This document shows positions 7,077 to 15,849 of a DNA stretch of 64,000 nucleotides, one piece after another. The notes beneath the pieces were generated by a model. The model did no database searches. It saw nothing but the letters and a program-made list of their open reading frames with translations, and was not told the origin of the DNA. Source of the DNA: JBLNDJ01 sp050261515 (lineage in GTDB: Bacteria; Acidobacteriota; Terriglobia; Bryobacterales; Bryobacteraceae); NCBI GenBank assembly GCA_050261515.1, contig JBLNDJ010000007.1, positions 115,055 through 179,054 on the forward strand, written 5' to 3'. A program made the translations under genes and the position numbers. Each line of letters starts with the position of its first letter. The stretch's first letter is position 1.

Positions 7077-9236
7077 ATGACCAACACGACCATTCCAGCG
7101 GAGTCTTTAGGCGCTTCGTCTGCGGCCGCGTCGTTTTACCGTTGGGAGGTCGCCGGCAAGCCGATCGCGGTACAGCTTAGTCTTGACTTACTCGATCGCC
7201 TGGAACGCGAAGTACTAGAAAGTTTCCGGGCGGTGACGAAACGCGGTTCGGAGATCGGCGGCGTTCTGGCCGGCCATGTGCTGCCCGGCAATCCGCGAAC
7301 CGTGGTCATCGACCGGTTCGAGCCCGTAGAGTGCGACTACTCCCGCGGCCCCCTGTTCCTGCTTGCCGATGCCGACAAAGAGAGATTGAAGGACGCCATC
7401 GACCGCGTACGGAGCTCCGGCGCGGTGGCGGCGGGCTTCTTCCGCAGCAACACGCGGCGGGACATCGCGCTCGACGAAGAAGATCTGGCGATCATCTCGG
7501 AGCATTTTTCCGATCCCGCGAACGTCGCGCTGCTGGTGCGGCCCTTCGCGATGAAGCCCAGCGCCGGCGCGTTCTTCATCTGGGAAGACGGGAAGATTCA
7601 GGGCGACGCGAGCTACTTGCAATTTCCGTTCAAGCGCGCCGAGCTGCTGAAGAGCTTCGCGCAGTTCATCGTGGACGGTTCCGGCGCTGGGCCGGCGCCG
7701 CAGGCCAAAGAGCCGCTGGTGATGCCGAAGCGGGAAGAGCCCGCGCCGGTTGCGAAGCGCGAAGAGCCGCCGCAGATCACGTTCAAGCGCGAGGAGCGGC
7801 CCGCGATCATTCCGGTCTCGGCGCGGAGGGAAGATCGCCCGCCGCTGCTGAAGCGCGAAGAGCGGCCGGCCGGTCCGACGCTGGTTTCGAAGAAGGAAGA
7901 AAAGCCGCAGCCGGCGCCGAAGCGCGAAGAGAAAGCCGCGATCACGCTGGCGCCGCCCAAGCCCGTCGAAGAGAAGCCGGCAGTGACGCCGGCCGCGCCG
8001 CCGGTTGTGCCGGCCGCGCCGGTGCCGCCCCCGCCCGTGCCGCCCCCGGCGGCGGAGAAGAAAGAACTCGTTTCCGCGCCGGCCGAGCCGGAGCCCGCGA
8101 AGCCCGAGCATCTGGAAGCGGCGGCGTTGCGCTCGCCGGCGCCCGCTTTCGCCGAAGCGGTCGAGGAACCCGAAGAGCGGAGCCTGTTCAGCAAGCTGAA
8201 ATGGGTGATCATCCTGCTCGTGGTTGCGGCCGTGGGCGCGGGCGGGTACTTTGCGTACCTGAAATTCGCGCAGCCGGCGCCGGAAGCGGCCCAGCCCTCC
8301 GACAGCACGCTCGCGCTCAAGGTGGAGCGCAGCGCCGGCCAGTTGCTGCTGAGCTGGAACCGCAACTCGCCGATCATCGCGACCGCCACCCGGGCGACGC
8401 TGTCGATCACCGACGGCGACCACAAGGAAGACGTCGATCTCGACCTCGGACAACTGCACAACGGCAGCATCGTCTATGCGCCGATGACAAATGACGTGAG
8501 TTTCCGGCTCGAAGTCACCGATCTGAAGAACGGGAAGAGCGCGGGCGAGTCGGTGCGCGTGCTCGCGGGCCGGCCGTCCCCGAGCGTTTCCGCGCTGCCG
8601 CCGTCGATGGCGAAGCCGGCCGCCGGCGCCGCCGATCCCAAGAGTGTGCCCGCCGCGACTCCGGCGCAGAATACCGAGGCGCAGGCCGCGCCGCACCAGC
8701 AGGCCCAGACTCCGCCGCCGGTGGAGCAGCCCAAGGTGACGGCGGGTCCGGCCGTGACCGCGGCGCCGCCCAGCCCCGAATCGCTCGCCGCCCGGTTGCG
8801 CGCGGCTGAACCGCAGGAACTGCCGGCTCCGCCCAAGCTCGAGGGCTCCTCGAGCGCGCTGGGCGCTGCCGCGCCGATCGGCGCACAGGCGCGCCTGCCC
8901 GGCGCTCCTCCGGCGCCTCAGCCGGCCTCGCCGCAAGCGCAGCCGCAGCAGCCCGCGCCCGTGGCCGGAGGGCGTGCCATCGAGGCCAAGCTCATCCGCC
9001 GCGTGGCGCCGGTCTATCCCGGACTTGCGCGGCAGACCCGCGTTTCCGGCATCGTTCGCGTGCGCGCGACGGTCGGCAAAGACGGCAAGGTCAAGAAGGC
9101 CGTGGCGGTCAGCGGACCCCCGCTGCTCCGCCAGTCGGCGATTGAAGCCGTGCGCCTGTGGCTCTACACCCCGGCGATGCTCAACGGCGAACCGATCGAT
9201 TCCGAGACGCAGGTGGACGTCAGCTTCATGCTGTAG
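7077..9236 (+). CDS. MPN/JAB-like domain protein with transmembrane helix and TonB C-terminal domain
   Basis: The ATG at 7077 is preceded by GGGGGAGG at 7061-7068 and is chosen over an in-frame start 26 codons upstream that lacks an SD. The 719 residues divide as follows. Residues ~18-182 look like a Mov34/MPN (JAB) fold (EIGGVLAG, then AAGFFRSN, then LDEEDLAII) in which the usual JAMM zinc ligands HSHP are replaced by FRSN. Residues ~218-290 are charged KREE-type repeats. A Pro/Ala-rich stretch follows, then one helix at ~375-395 (VIILLVVAAVGAGGYFAYL). A ~90-residue domain and a second Pro-rich linker precede a TonB C-terminal domain at ~634-719 (APVYPGLAR, ending VDVSFML). Part of the architecture is that of an energy transducer to outer-membrane receptors, with an added cytoplasmic regulatory head. 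No exbB/exbD genes are nearby. Confidence 0.82.
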   Translation: MTNTTIPAESLGASSAAASFYRWEVAGKPIAVQLSLDLLDRLEREVLESFRAVTKRGSEIGGVLAGHVLPGNPRTVVIDRFEPVECDYSRGPLFLLADADKERLKDAIDRVRSSGAVAAGFFRSNTRRDIALDEEDLAIISEHFSDPANVALLVRPFAMKPSAGAFFIWEDGKIQGDASYLQFPFKRAELLKSFAQFIVDGSGAGPAPQAKEPLVMPKREEPAPVAKREEPPQITFKREERPAIIPVSARREDRPPLLKREERPAGPTLVSKKEEKPQPAPKREEKAAITLAPPKPVEEKPAVTPAAPPVVPAAPVPPPPVPPPAAEKKELVSAPAEPEPAKPEHLEAAALRSPAPAFAEAVEEPEERSLFSKLKWVIILLVVAAVGAGGYFAYLKFAQPAPEAAQPSDSTLALKVERSAGQLLLSWNRNSPIIATATRATLSITDGDHKEDVDLDLGQLHNGSIVYAPMTNDVSFRLEVTDLKNGKSAGESVRVLAGRPSPSVSALPPSMAKPAAGAADPKSVPAATPAQNTEAQAAPHQQAQTPPPVEQPKVTAGPAVTAAPPSPESLAARLRAAEPQELPAPPKLEGSSSALGAAAPIGAQARLPGAPPAPQPASPQAQPQQPAPVAGGRAIEAKLIRRVAPVYPGLARQTRVSGIVRVRATVGKDGKVKKAVAVSGPPLLRQSAIEAVRLWLYTPAMLNGEPIDSETQVDVSFML

Positions 9237-9282
9237 AGGTTCGCGGCGGCGGCGGGTGTTACATTAGTAAAGACCCCTGGCC

Positions 9283-9993
9283 GTGACTTCACTCGCATCC
9301 GGAACGCTCTTATCTCTGCTGGCCGCTTCGATCGGCATCGCCGGCTCGGTGTTCGGCGTGTCTTCGGCGGCGGCCGCTCCGCGCCGGATCGTCCCGCTCA
9401 GCGGGGCGCTCCTGATGGGCATCGCGATCTTCGGCGTGCTCCCGGAGATCGCGGAGCATTACGGCTGGCTGCTCGGCGCGGCGGCTCTGGCGGCCGGCGC
9501 GGGCGCGCTCTGGCTATTCGACCGGTACGTTTATAAGGTCTGCCCGTCCTGCTCGCACACGCACGACCACGAGCACTGCTCGACGGCGCTGCATGGCTTC
9601 GCCGGCCCGCTGATCGTTGCGGCATCGCTGCACGCGTTTCTGGACGGCGTCGGCATCTCGGCTTCGCAGCAGGAACCGGCCGGCCGGCTCGCCGCCGCGG
9701 TGCTGTTCGGCGTCACGATCCACAAAATCCCGGAAGGCATCGCACTCGGCATCATGCTGCGCGCCTCGCTGCGGCCGCGCTGGGCGGCGCTGGCGTTGTG
9801 CGCGGCTGCCGAATCGGCCACGCTGTTCGGAGCCATCTTCGAGTCGGCGCTTACCGCGCACGCGGGAACGGCGTGGGTGATCTACGCGCTGGCGCTCGCC
9901 GGCGGCAGCTTCTTCTACCTGGGATTTCACGCGGTGCACGGCGCCTGGAGAAGCAAGGCCGCCGCCCGGCGCGCACTGGCCGACGAGCTCTAG
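9283..9993 (+). CDS. ZIP family divalent metal transporter
   Basis: This 236-residue inner-membrane protein has about eight hydrophobic segments. Helix IV carries SLHAFLDGVGIS and helix V carries HKIPEGIALGIML, the two metal-coordinating signatures of the ZIP family. The cytoplasmic loop CSHTHDHEH is a typical histidine-rich metal-binding loop. The GTG start at 9283 gives a hydrophobic N-terminus; no clear SD is visible. It probably mediates zinc or other divalent cation uptake. MgtC follows 14 bp downstream. Confidence 0.9.
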   Translation: MTSLASGTLLSLLAASIGIAGSVFGVSSAAAAPRRIVPLSGALLMGIAIFGVLPEIAEHYGWLLGAAALAAGAGALWLFDRYVYKVCPSCSHTHDHEHCSTALHGFAGPLIVAASLHAFLDGVGISASQQEPAGRLAAAVLFGVTIHKIPEGIALGIMLRASLRPRWAALALCAAAESATLFGAIFESALTAHAGTAWVIYALALAGGSFFYLGFHAVHGAWRSKAAARRALADEL

Positions 9994-9995
9994 CG

Positions 9996-10001
9996 TATAC
10001 T
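9996..10001 (+). promoter_or_regulatory. -10 box of the mgtC-like gene, consistent with leaderless transcription
   Basis: TATACT is followed by 6 nt and then the ATG at 10008. The spacing would put the transcript start on the start codon. No SD is present and no -35 consensus is evident. Confidence 0.45.
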
Positions 10002-10007
10002 CCCTTC

Positions 10008-10469
10008 ATGATGTTGCCTGCGTTCGACTGGCCGCGGACCGCGGACAATCTAATCAGTATCGCGGCGGCTTATTTTCTGGCGCTGCCGATCGGCTGGACC
10101 TGGGAGCGGCTCCGGCACGACTCGGGCCTGCGCACGTTTCCGCTGGTCGCCGTGGCGAGCTGTTCGTACGTGTTGATCGCGCAGCACGCGCTCGGCCCTT
10201 CGGCCGTCAACCTCGATCGCGTGATTCAGGGCCTCATGACGGGCATCGGCTTCATCGGCGGCGGCGCAATCTTCCGCCACGGCGCCGGCGTGCGCGGCAC
10301 CTCGACCGCCGCGAGCATATGGTGCGTCGGCGCGCTCGGCGCGGCGGCGGCCTTTGGCGCCTGGGACATCGCTGTGCTGCTGGTGCTCGTGAATCTGGCC
10401 ACGGTGCAACTGCTGCGGCCGGTGAAGCAGATGCTCGACCAGCGGTCCGGCAGCCGGAGCCAACAGTAG
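10008..10469 (+). CDS. MgtC/SapB family membrane protein
   Basis: The reading frame is open further left, but the paired ATGs at 10008 and 10011 fit both the family N-terminus and the -10 box. The 153-residue protein has four or five helices and the MgtC core: the PIGWTWERL region near residue 27, FPLVAVASCSYVL, and IGFIGGGAIFR with VRGTSTAASIW around residues 80-105. MgtC proteins inhibit or modulate ATP synthase and support growth at low magnesium. The usual GxxxGxER segment is partly changed here (IGWTWER). The adjacent ZIP gene suggests a metal-homeostasis pair. Confidence 0.88.
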   Translation: MMLPAFDWPRTADNLISIAAAYFLALPIGWTWERLRHDSGLRTFPLVAVASCSYVLIAQHALGPSAVNLDRVIQGLMTGIGFIGGGAIFRHGAGVRGTSTAASIWCVGALGAAAAFGAWDIAVLLVLVNLATVQLLRPVKQMLDQRSGSRSQQ

Positions 10470-10472
10470 CGG

Positions 10473-10733
10473 CTATCTTCCGAAGTAAGCTGCGTTCTCC
10501 TGGGCGAACTCCGACCACTTCTCGGGCAGATCGTCGAGAGCGAAAATGGCCGACACCGGGCAGACCGGAACACACGCGCCGCAATCGATGCACTCGACCG
10601 GGTCGATGTACAGCATCTTGGCCTCACCAAATCCGTTTTCGTCTTTCTTGGGGTGTATGCAATCGACCGGGCAGGCGTCTACGCAAGCTGTGTCCTTAGT
10701 TCCGATGCAGGGCTCTGCGATCACATATGCCAT
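10473..10733 (-). CDS. 7Fe-type ferredoxin ([3Fe-4S][4Fe-4S])
   Basis: This small soluble electron carrier has 86 residues and eight cysteines at 9, 17, 21, 25, 48, 51, 54 and 58. The N-terminal spacing CIGTKDTACVDACPVDCI is that of the Azotobacter FdI/Thermus ferredoxins, where one cluster is [3Fe-4S]. The second half has a regular CIDCGACVPVCPV motif. The gene is monocistronic and convergent with mgtC, with 3 bp between their stops. The electron partner cannot be inferred. Confidence 0.93.
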   Translation of the reverse strand: MAYVIAEPCIGTKDTACVDACPVDCIHPKKDENGFGEAKMLYIDPVECIDCGACVPVCPVSAIFALDDLPEKWSEFAQENAAYFGR

Positions 10734-10789
10734 GGTTCCTCCGAGTTGCTCCTCCTTGTCAGGGTTGTTTCGAGGATAGCATAGGCGGT

Positions 10790-12748
10790 ATGGCGCGCAT
10801 CATGAGAACTTCGGTTCTGCTGTGCCTGGCGGGGCTCGCCGGCGCTGCGGAGGTGGACAGTTATTTGACCGGCATCGCCCGGGAGTACTGGACGGCGCGC
10901 GCCCGAGAGGTTTCGCGGTTGCGCACGCCGGAGGAGATCCGCGAGCGGCAGGGCCGGGTGCGCGCCAAGTTCATCGAACTGCTCGGTGGGTTCCCGCAGA
11001 AGACGCCGCTCAACGCGCGCATCACCGGCACGCTCGCGCGCGGCGCCTACAGGATCGAAAAACTCGTCTTCGAAAGCATGCCGCGGTTTTACGTCACCGC
11101 AAACGTGTACGTGCCGGAGAGGGGAGCGGGGCCCTTCCCCGCGGTCCTGGGCACGGCCGGCCACAGCGAATCCGGCAAGGCGCAATGGAATTACCAGCGC
11201 GCGTGGATCGAGATGGCGCGGCGGGGTTTCGTGGTGCTGGCGCTCGATCCGCCCGGGCAGGGGGAGCGCGTTCAGTATTGGGACACGGACCTTGGCCGCT
11301 CGCGCATCGGCGCGGGCACGCCGGAGCACACGCTGGCCGGGTTGCAATGCATCCTCACCGGTACGAACGTGGCGCGGTATTTCATGTGGGACGACATACG
11401 CGCGGTCGATTATCTGGTCACGCGGAAGGACGTGGACGCGACCCGCATTGCCGTTGCGGGGAACTCGGGCGGCGGGATGCAATCGGCTTATCTCGCGATG
11501 CTGGAGCCCCGGCTGGCGGCGGCGGCGCCCTCCTGCTACATGACGTCTTCGGAGGCGCTGTGGAGCGACCCGGGGCCGCAGGACGCAGAGCAGACCGTCG
11601 CCGGCTTTCTTGCGAGCGGGCTCGGGCTGGCCGATTTTGCGCTCGCCTTCGCGCCGCGCCCGTTTTTGTTTTTGACCGCCACGCGCGACTTTTTCCCGAT
11701 CGCCGGCGCGCGCGCGACGTTTGAGGAAACGCGCCGCGTCTACGAGTTGCTTGGCGCGCGCGACCGCGTGGACTTCTTCGAGCACGACGACATACATGGC
11801 TGGTGGACGCCGCGCCGCGAGGCCACCTACCGCTGGTTCGAGCGCTGGCTCAACCACCGCGAGGACAGCGGGCGCGAAGGGGAATTCGACATCGAGCCCG
11901 ACTCGGCGCTGTGGTGCACCCCCACCGGACAGGTGGCAACATCGTTCGGCGGCGAAACCGTGCACTCGCTCAACCTGGCGCTGGCCGAACGGCTGGCGCG
12001 GGAGCGCAAGAAACTCACGCCGGAGCGGCTGCGCTCGGCGGTGCGCGAGCGCCTGGGCTCAAAGCCGCTCGACGGCGGCGCGCTCCCGCCGCTGAAGGTG
12101 CTGGGTGCGACGGAGGGCCCCGCGCGCAAACCCGCGGTGCTCTACCTGAATGAGGATGGCGGCGCCGGTCACGCCGACGCGGCCGCGCTCGCGCGCGCGG
12201 GAAACATCGTAGGCGTGCCCGTTCTGCGCGGGTGGGGCGCCGGCCGGGAGGAGGCGGGTCCGCACGGCGGCGAATACCGGACCGCTATGCGCGCGCTGCT
12301 GGTGGGCCGCTCGATGCTCGGGCTCCAGGTGGCCGACGTGCTCGCGTCCTATCGCGCGCTGGCCGCGCGGCCGGACGTGGCGGCTCGAATCGGCATATTC
12401 GGAAAAGGGAACGGCGGCGTGGTGGGCCTGTTCGCCGCGGCGATCGAGCCGGGAATTCGCAAGCTTGTCTGCGAGGGCTCGCTCATTTCCTATATGGCGA
12501 TGGCGCGGGCGCAATATCACGAGGGCCTGGTGCAGATGGTGCTGCCGGGCGTGCTGAAGGACTTCGACCTGCCCGAGCTGGCGGCAGCGGTGGCGCCGCG
12601 GGCGGTGTGGATCGTGAATCCCGCGCGTCCGAGCGGCGCCCGGGAATCGATCGCGGCGGCGCGGCGCGAGTACGCAGAGGCCCGCGTTGTCGAGCGGCCC
12701 GAGGGATGGAGCTTCGAGAAAACTTACGCCGGATGGCTCGCGCAGTAG
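10790..12748 (+). CDS. Secreted two-domain alpha/beta hydrolase (acetyl xylan esterase/DLH-like)
   Basis: The start at 10790 or 10802 gives a signal peptide (RTSVLLCLAGLAGAA); a TAGCAT box ends 7 nt before the first ATG. About 652 residues. The first half is an alpha/beta hydrolase with nucleophile elbow GNSGGG near residue 224, a candidate acid in TATRDFFPI near residue 297 and a histidine in DDIHGWW near residue 333. The second half (from ~residue 440) resembles another, probably inactive, hydrolase domain with GIFGKGNGGV where a nucleophile elbow would be. Related proteins are annotated as acetyl xylan esterases or dipeptidyl-peptidase-like. The substrate is unknown; carbohydrate ester cleavage is plausible. 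Confidence 0.8.
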   Translation: MARIMRTSVLLCLAGLAGAAEVDSYLTGIAREYWTARAREVSRLRTPEEIRERQGRVRAKFIELLGGFPQKTPLNARITGTLARGAYRIEKLVFESMPRFYVTANVYVPERGAGPFPAVLGTAGHSESGKAQWNYQRAWIEMARRGFVVLALDPPGQGERVQYWDTDLGRSRIGAGTPEHTLAGLQCILTGTNVARYFMWDDIRAVDYLVTRKDVDATRIAVAGNSGGGMQSAYLAMLEPRLAAAAPSCYMTSSEALWSDPGPQDAEQTVAGFLASGLGLADFALAFAPRPFLFLTATRDFFPIAGARATFEETRRVYELLGARDRVDFFEHDDIHGWWTPRREATYRWFERWLNHREDSGREGEFDIEPDSALWCTPTGQVATSFGGETVHSLNLALAERLARERKKLTPERLRSAVRERLGSKPLDGGALPPLKVLGATEGPARKPAVLYLNEDGGAGHADAAALARAGNIVGVPVLRGWGAGREEAGPHGGEYRTAMRALLVGRSMLGLQVADVLASYRALAARPDVAARIGIFGKGNGGVVGLFAAAIEPGIRKLVCEGSLISYMAMARAQYHEGLVQMVLPGVLKDFDLPELAAAVAPRAVWIVNPARPSGARESIAAARREYAEARVVERPEGWSFEKTYAGWLAQ

Positions 12749-12845
12749 GTCGAAATCGTTCGGGCGCATCGCCGTCTTCGCAATGGCGAGCGGTCCGCCG
12801 GGCGCGCTTGCCGGCAAACTGCTGTTAATAGCCTGACAGGCGGCT

Positions 12846-12851
12846 TACAAT
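12846..12851 (+). promoter_or_regulatory. -10 box of galU, consistent with leaderless transcription
   Basis: TACAAT is followed by 6 nt and then the ATG at 12858. No SD is present upstream of the start. Confidence 0.45.
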
Positions 12852-12857
12852 GTGGTC

Positions 12858-13787
12858 ATGATCCCGCAAGTGCGCAAGGCAGTATTCCCTGCGGCCGGGC
12901 TGGGCACAAGATTTTTACCGGCGACGAAAGCGCAACCGAAAGAGATGATGCCGCTGGTGGACAAGCCTCTCATCCAGTACGGCGTCGAAGAGGCGGTTCA
13001 CTCGGGAATTCAGAACATCCTGATTGTCACGGGGCGGGGCAAGAGCGCAATCGAGGATCATTTCGACGTCAGCTTCGAACTGGAACACCTGCTCGAGACG
13101 CGGAACAAGCGCGATGTGCTCGCGACGGTGCGGGACATCTCGGAGATGATCGACGTAGCCTACATACGCCAGAAAGAGGCGCTCGGGCTGGGCCACGCAG
13201 TGCTGCGGGCGCGCGTGATGGTGGGCAACGAGCCGTTCGCGGTGGTGTTGTCGGATGACGTGATCGAGGCCGATCCTCCGTGCCTGCGGCAGCTTCTCGA
13301 CGTGTACGACTTCTTCGGCGCGCCGGTGGTGGCGCTGATGGAAGTGCCGCCGGACCAGATTTCAGCCTACGGCGTGGTGGATGCCGAGCCGGTTTCGCAC
13401 AACGGATGCCGCGACCGGCTCTACCGCATACGCAACATGGTGGAGAAGCCGAAGCAAGGCGAAGCGCCTTCGAACCTGGCGATCATCGGCCGATACGTGC
13501 TCACGCCGGAAATCTTCAACTCGATCGAGTCGATCGAGCCGGGCTCGCTCGGCGAAATCCAGCTCACCGACGGGCTGAAGCACCTGCTGCGCAGCCGGCC
13601 GATTTACGGCTACCGGTTCGAAGGCACGCGGTACGACGCGGGCGACAAGCTGGGGTTCCTGAAGGCGACCGTCGAGTTCGCGCTGCGGCGCCACGATTTA
13701 GGCGGCGCGTTCCTCGAATACCTGCGCGGCCTGAACCTCGAGGATTACGTCTCGCGGAAAGCCGCGGGCGTGCCTAAGGCCGAGTAA
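12858..13787 (+). CDS. galU: UTP--glucose-1-phosphate uridylyltransferase
   Basis: The enzyme makes UDP-glucose from UTP and glucose-1-phosphate, feeding polysaccharide and envelope synthesis. This 309-residue protein begins with the nucleotidyltransferase signature PAAGLGTRFLPATKAQPKEM, followed by VDKPLIQYGVEEAV, all typical of GalU. FAVVLSDDVI, VEKP (residue ~196) and GTRYDAGDKLGFLKA complete the active site and C-terminal motifs. The ATG at 12858 is preferred over a GTG two codons upstream because the protein then starts at the conserved region and the -10 spacing fits. Confidence 0.96.
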   Translation: MIPQVRKAVFPAAGLGTRFLPATKAQPKEMMPLVDKPLIQYGVEEAVHSGIQNILIVTGRGKSAIEDHFDVSFELEHLLETRNKRDVLATVRDISEMIDVAYIRQKEALGLGHAVLRARVMVGNEPFAVVLSDDVIEADPPCLRQLLDVYDFFGAPVVALMEVPPDQISAYGVVDAEPVSHNGCRDRLYRIRNMVEKPKQGEAPSNLAIIGRYVLTPEIFNSIESIEPGSLGEIQLTDGLKHLLRSRPIYGYRFEGTRYDAGDKLGFLKATVEFALRRHDLGGAFLEYLRGLNLEDYVSRKAAGVPKAE

Positions 13788-13794
13788 ACACGGC

Positions 13795-13800
13795 TACAAT
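13795..13800 (+). promoter_or_regulatory. -10 box of the sugar isomerase-like gene, consistent with leaderless transcription
   Basis: TACAAT is followed by GGCGCT (6 nt) and the ATG at 13807. No SD and no obvious -35 box are seen. Confidence 0.45.
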
Positions 13801-13806
13801 GGCGCT

Positions 13807-14844
13807 ATGCGCCGGAGAACATTCCTCGCCGCCGCTTGTGGCGCGCTCGCTCGCGGCGCCTCCGCGGCTCTCGGGGACAAGGTCAAGTTCGGAGTCGATC
13901 TGTTCAGCCTGCGGTCGCAGGGTTGGACGCCCTTCGAACTGCTCGATTACTGCGCGAAGCGGGGCGTGAAGGTCGTCCACTTCAGCGAGATCCGTTTCAT
14001 CGGGAGCCTGGAGGACGCGAACCTGAAGCGCGTGCGGGCGCACGCGGAGAACCTCGGCATCGAAGTCGAAATCGGGATGCGGTCGATCTGCCCGAGCTCG
14101 ACGATGTTCGACCGCTCGCAAGGCACGGCCGAAGAGCAGCTCGGGCGCATGATCCACGCGGCACGGACCGTGGGCTCGCCGATCGTCCGAGCGGTGCTGG
14201 GCAGCGCCGAGGACCGCGCGTCCGGGCCGGGCATCGAGGGTCACATCGAGAACACCGTGCGTGTGCTGCGCAATATGCGCTCGCGCGTGGTGGACGCGGG
14301 GTTGAAGATCGCGATCGAGAACCACGCGGGCGACATGCAGGCGCGCGAGCTGAAGATGCTGATCGAGGGGGCGGGGAAGGATTTCGTCGGGGCGTGTCTC
14401 GACTCCGGCAATCCGCTTTGGGCGCTCGAGGACCCGCACCTGACGCTCGAGACACTGGCGCCCTACGTGCTGACGAGCCACGTGCGCGATACGGCCGTGT
14501 GGAACACGCCGCGCGGGGCTGCCGTGGCGTGGACGCGCATGGGCGAGGGCAACGTCGGGATCGCGGATTACGTGCGCAAGTACGCGCAGCTGTGCCCGGG
14601 CCGTGCGCTGTCGCTCGAGATCATCGTCACGGGGGCGCGGTATTACAACTATCGCGATCCGAAGCTCTGGCAGGCTTATCGCAACACGCCGGCGTGGGAG
14701 TTCGCGCGGTTCCTGGCGCTGGTGGAGAAAGGCGAGCCGCGGCCCGATCCGCCGCGTGTGTCGAAGCAAGAGGCGGTCGCGCGCGAGCGCGAGGACCTCG
14801 AGGCGAGCATCGCCTGGACGCACCAACTGCTGAACAAAGGCTAA
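13807..14844 (+). CDS. Secreted sugar phosphate isomerase/epimerase-like TIM-barrel protein
   Basis: This 345-residue protein belongs to the xylose isomerase-like TIM barrel superfamily (IolE/IolI/hydroxypyruvate isomerase relatives). Visible family features are VKFGVDLFSLRSQG, KIAIENHAGDM, DSGNPLWALEDP and TSHVRDTAVW, whose Glu, Asp and His residues would bind a divalent metal. The N-terminus MRRRTFLAAACGALARG looks like a Tat signal, so it may be exported folded with its metal. The substrate is unknown. It stands 19 bp behind galU. Confidence 0.82.
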   Translation: MRRRTFLAAACGALARGASAALGDKVKFGVDLFSLRSQGWTPFELLDYCAKRGVKVVHFSEIRFIGSLEDANLKRVRAHAENLGIEVEIGMRSICPSSTMFDRSQGTAEEQLGRMIHAARTVGSPIVRAVLGSAEDRASGPGIEGHIENTVRVLRNMRSRVVDAGLKIAIENHAGDMQARELKMLIEGAGKDFVGACLDSGNPLWALEDPHLTLETLAPYVLTSHVRDTAVWNTPRGAAVAWTRMGEGNVGIADYVRKYAQLCPGRALSLEIIVTGARYYNYRDPKLWQAYRNTPAWEFARFLALVEKGEPRPDPPRVSKQEAVAREREDLEASIAWTHQLLNKG

Positions 14845-14860
14845 AATTAAATCTGCGTTT

Positions 14861-14917
14861 ATCTGCGTTCATCGGCGGCTGAATAGAAAACATTATTGGC
14901 CGCGGATGAACGCAGAT
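14861..14917. repeat. Imperfect inverted repeat, family A, overlapping a start codon
   Basis: The left arm ATCTGCGTTCATCGGCGGC (14861-14879) is repeated in inverted orientation at 14899-14917 with a single mismatch, around a 19-nt AT-rich loop. A half-copy, ATCTGCGTTT, precedes it at 14851. The ATG of the TlpA-like gene (14906) lies within the right arm. A second copy of the element is at 19175-19225. Confidence 0.75.
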
Positions 14918-15835
14918 AAGAAACCGGAGAAGTTTTTGCTAAAGCTGCCTCTCGTCCTTATCCTTGCTGTCTCTGCCGCGACCGCCGGGATCGTTCCCGA
15001 TGTCCGGGCTGCTATTGCCCGCGACGATTTCGCGCGCGCGGAACAGGAGGTCGCCGCGTACCGGAAGCAGAACGGCGTAACCAGCGAAATGCTCGAGGCG
15101 ATGTCGTGGCTGGCTCGCGGGGCGCTCGCACAAAGGCGATTTGACGACGCCAGGCAGTATGCCGCCGAGACGCGCAAGCTGGCGGCCGGAGTGAACGGCG
15201 ACCGGCACCTGTCGCTCGCCATCGGCGCGGCGATCGAGGTCGAAGCCGGCGCGCTCGCCGGCGGCGGGCAGCGCACCGAGGCCGTGGCGTTTCTCAAGCG
15301 CGAGTTGAAAACTCACTGGGACACGCCGCTGCGCACGCGCATTCAGAAAAATCTGAACCTGCTCACGCTCGAGGGTAAGGCAGCGCCGGCGCTCGAAGTC
15401 AGCCACTGGCTCGGTCCCAAGCCCCTGAGCCTGGCGGCGCTGCGCGGCAAGCCGGTGCTGCTGTTCTTCTGGGCGCACTGGTGCGGGGATTGTAAGGCGC
15501 AGCTTCCCGCGCTGGCTGAGGTGGAGCGGAAGTTTGCGCCGCGCGGGCTCGTGCTGCTCGGCCCCACGCAGACCTACGGCTACGTCGCGCGCGGCGAAGA
15601 GGCGGCGCCGGCGCAGGAAACTCCCTACATCGACAAAGTGCGGCGCGAGTTGTACAGGCCGCTCGGCGCGATGCCGGTTCCGCTCAGCGAGGAAAATTTT
15701 AAGGTCTACGGCGCGAGCACCGTGCCGACGCTGGTGCTCATCGACCGGCAGGGAATCGTGCGGCTGTATCATCCCGACGTGATGACTTACGAGGAGCTTG
15801 CGGCGGCGATTGAGAAGGTGCTTGCTAACGGCTGA
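14906..15835 (+). CDS. TlpA-like thioredoxin-fold protein with helical N-terminal region
   Basis: This 309-residue secreted or membrane-anchored protein has a hydrophobic N-terminus (LLKLPLVLILAVSAATAG). Residues ~30-150 are helical and TPR-like. From ~160 there is an AlkC/TlpA-type thioredoxin domain with FFWAHWCGDCK (active-site CGDC near residues 194-197) and the cis-proline loop STVPT. Such proteins reduce disulfides or serve cytochrome maturation in the periplasm. The annotated ATG and the next few codons lie inside an intergenic repeat, so the first ~6 residues (MNADKK) are repeat-encoded, or translation begins elsewhere. Confidence 0.82.
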   Translation: MNADKKPEKFLLKLPLVLILAVSAATAGIVPDVRAAIARDDFARAEQEVAAYRKQNGVTSEMLEAMSWLARGALAQRRFDDARQYAAETRKLAAGVNGDRHLSLAIGAAIEVEAGALAGGGQRTEAVAFLKRELKTHWDTPLRTRIQKNLNLLTLEGKAAPALEVSHWLGPKPLSLAALRGKPVLLFFWAHWCGDCKAQLPALAEVERKFAPRGLVLLGPTQTYGYVARGEEAAPAQETPYIDKVRRELYRPLGAMPVPLSEENFKVYGASTVPTLVLIDRQGIVRLYHPDVMTYEELAAAIEKVLANG

Positions 15836-15849
15836 TATCATAGTATTCC

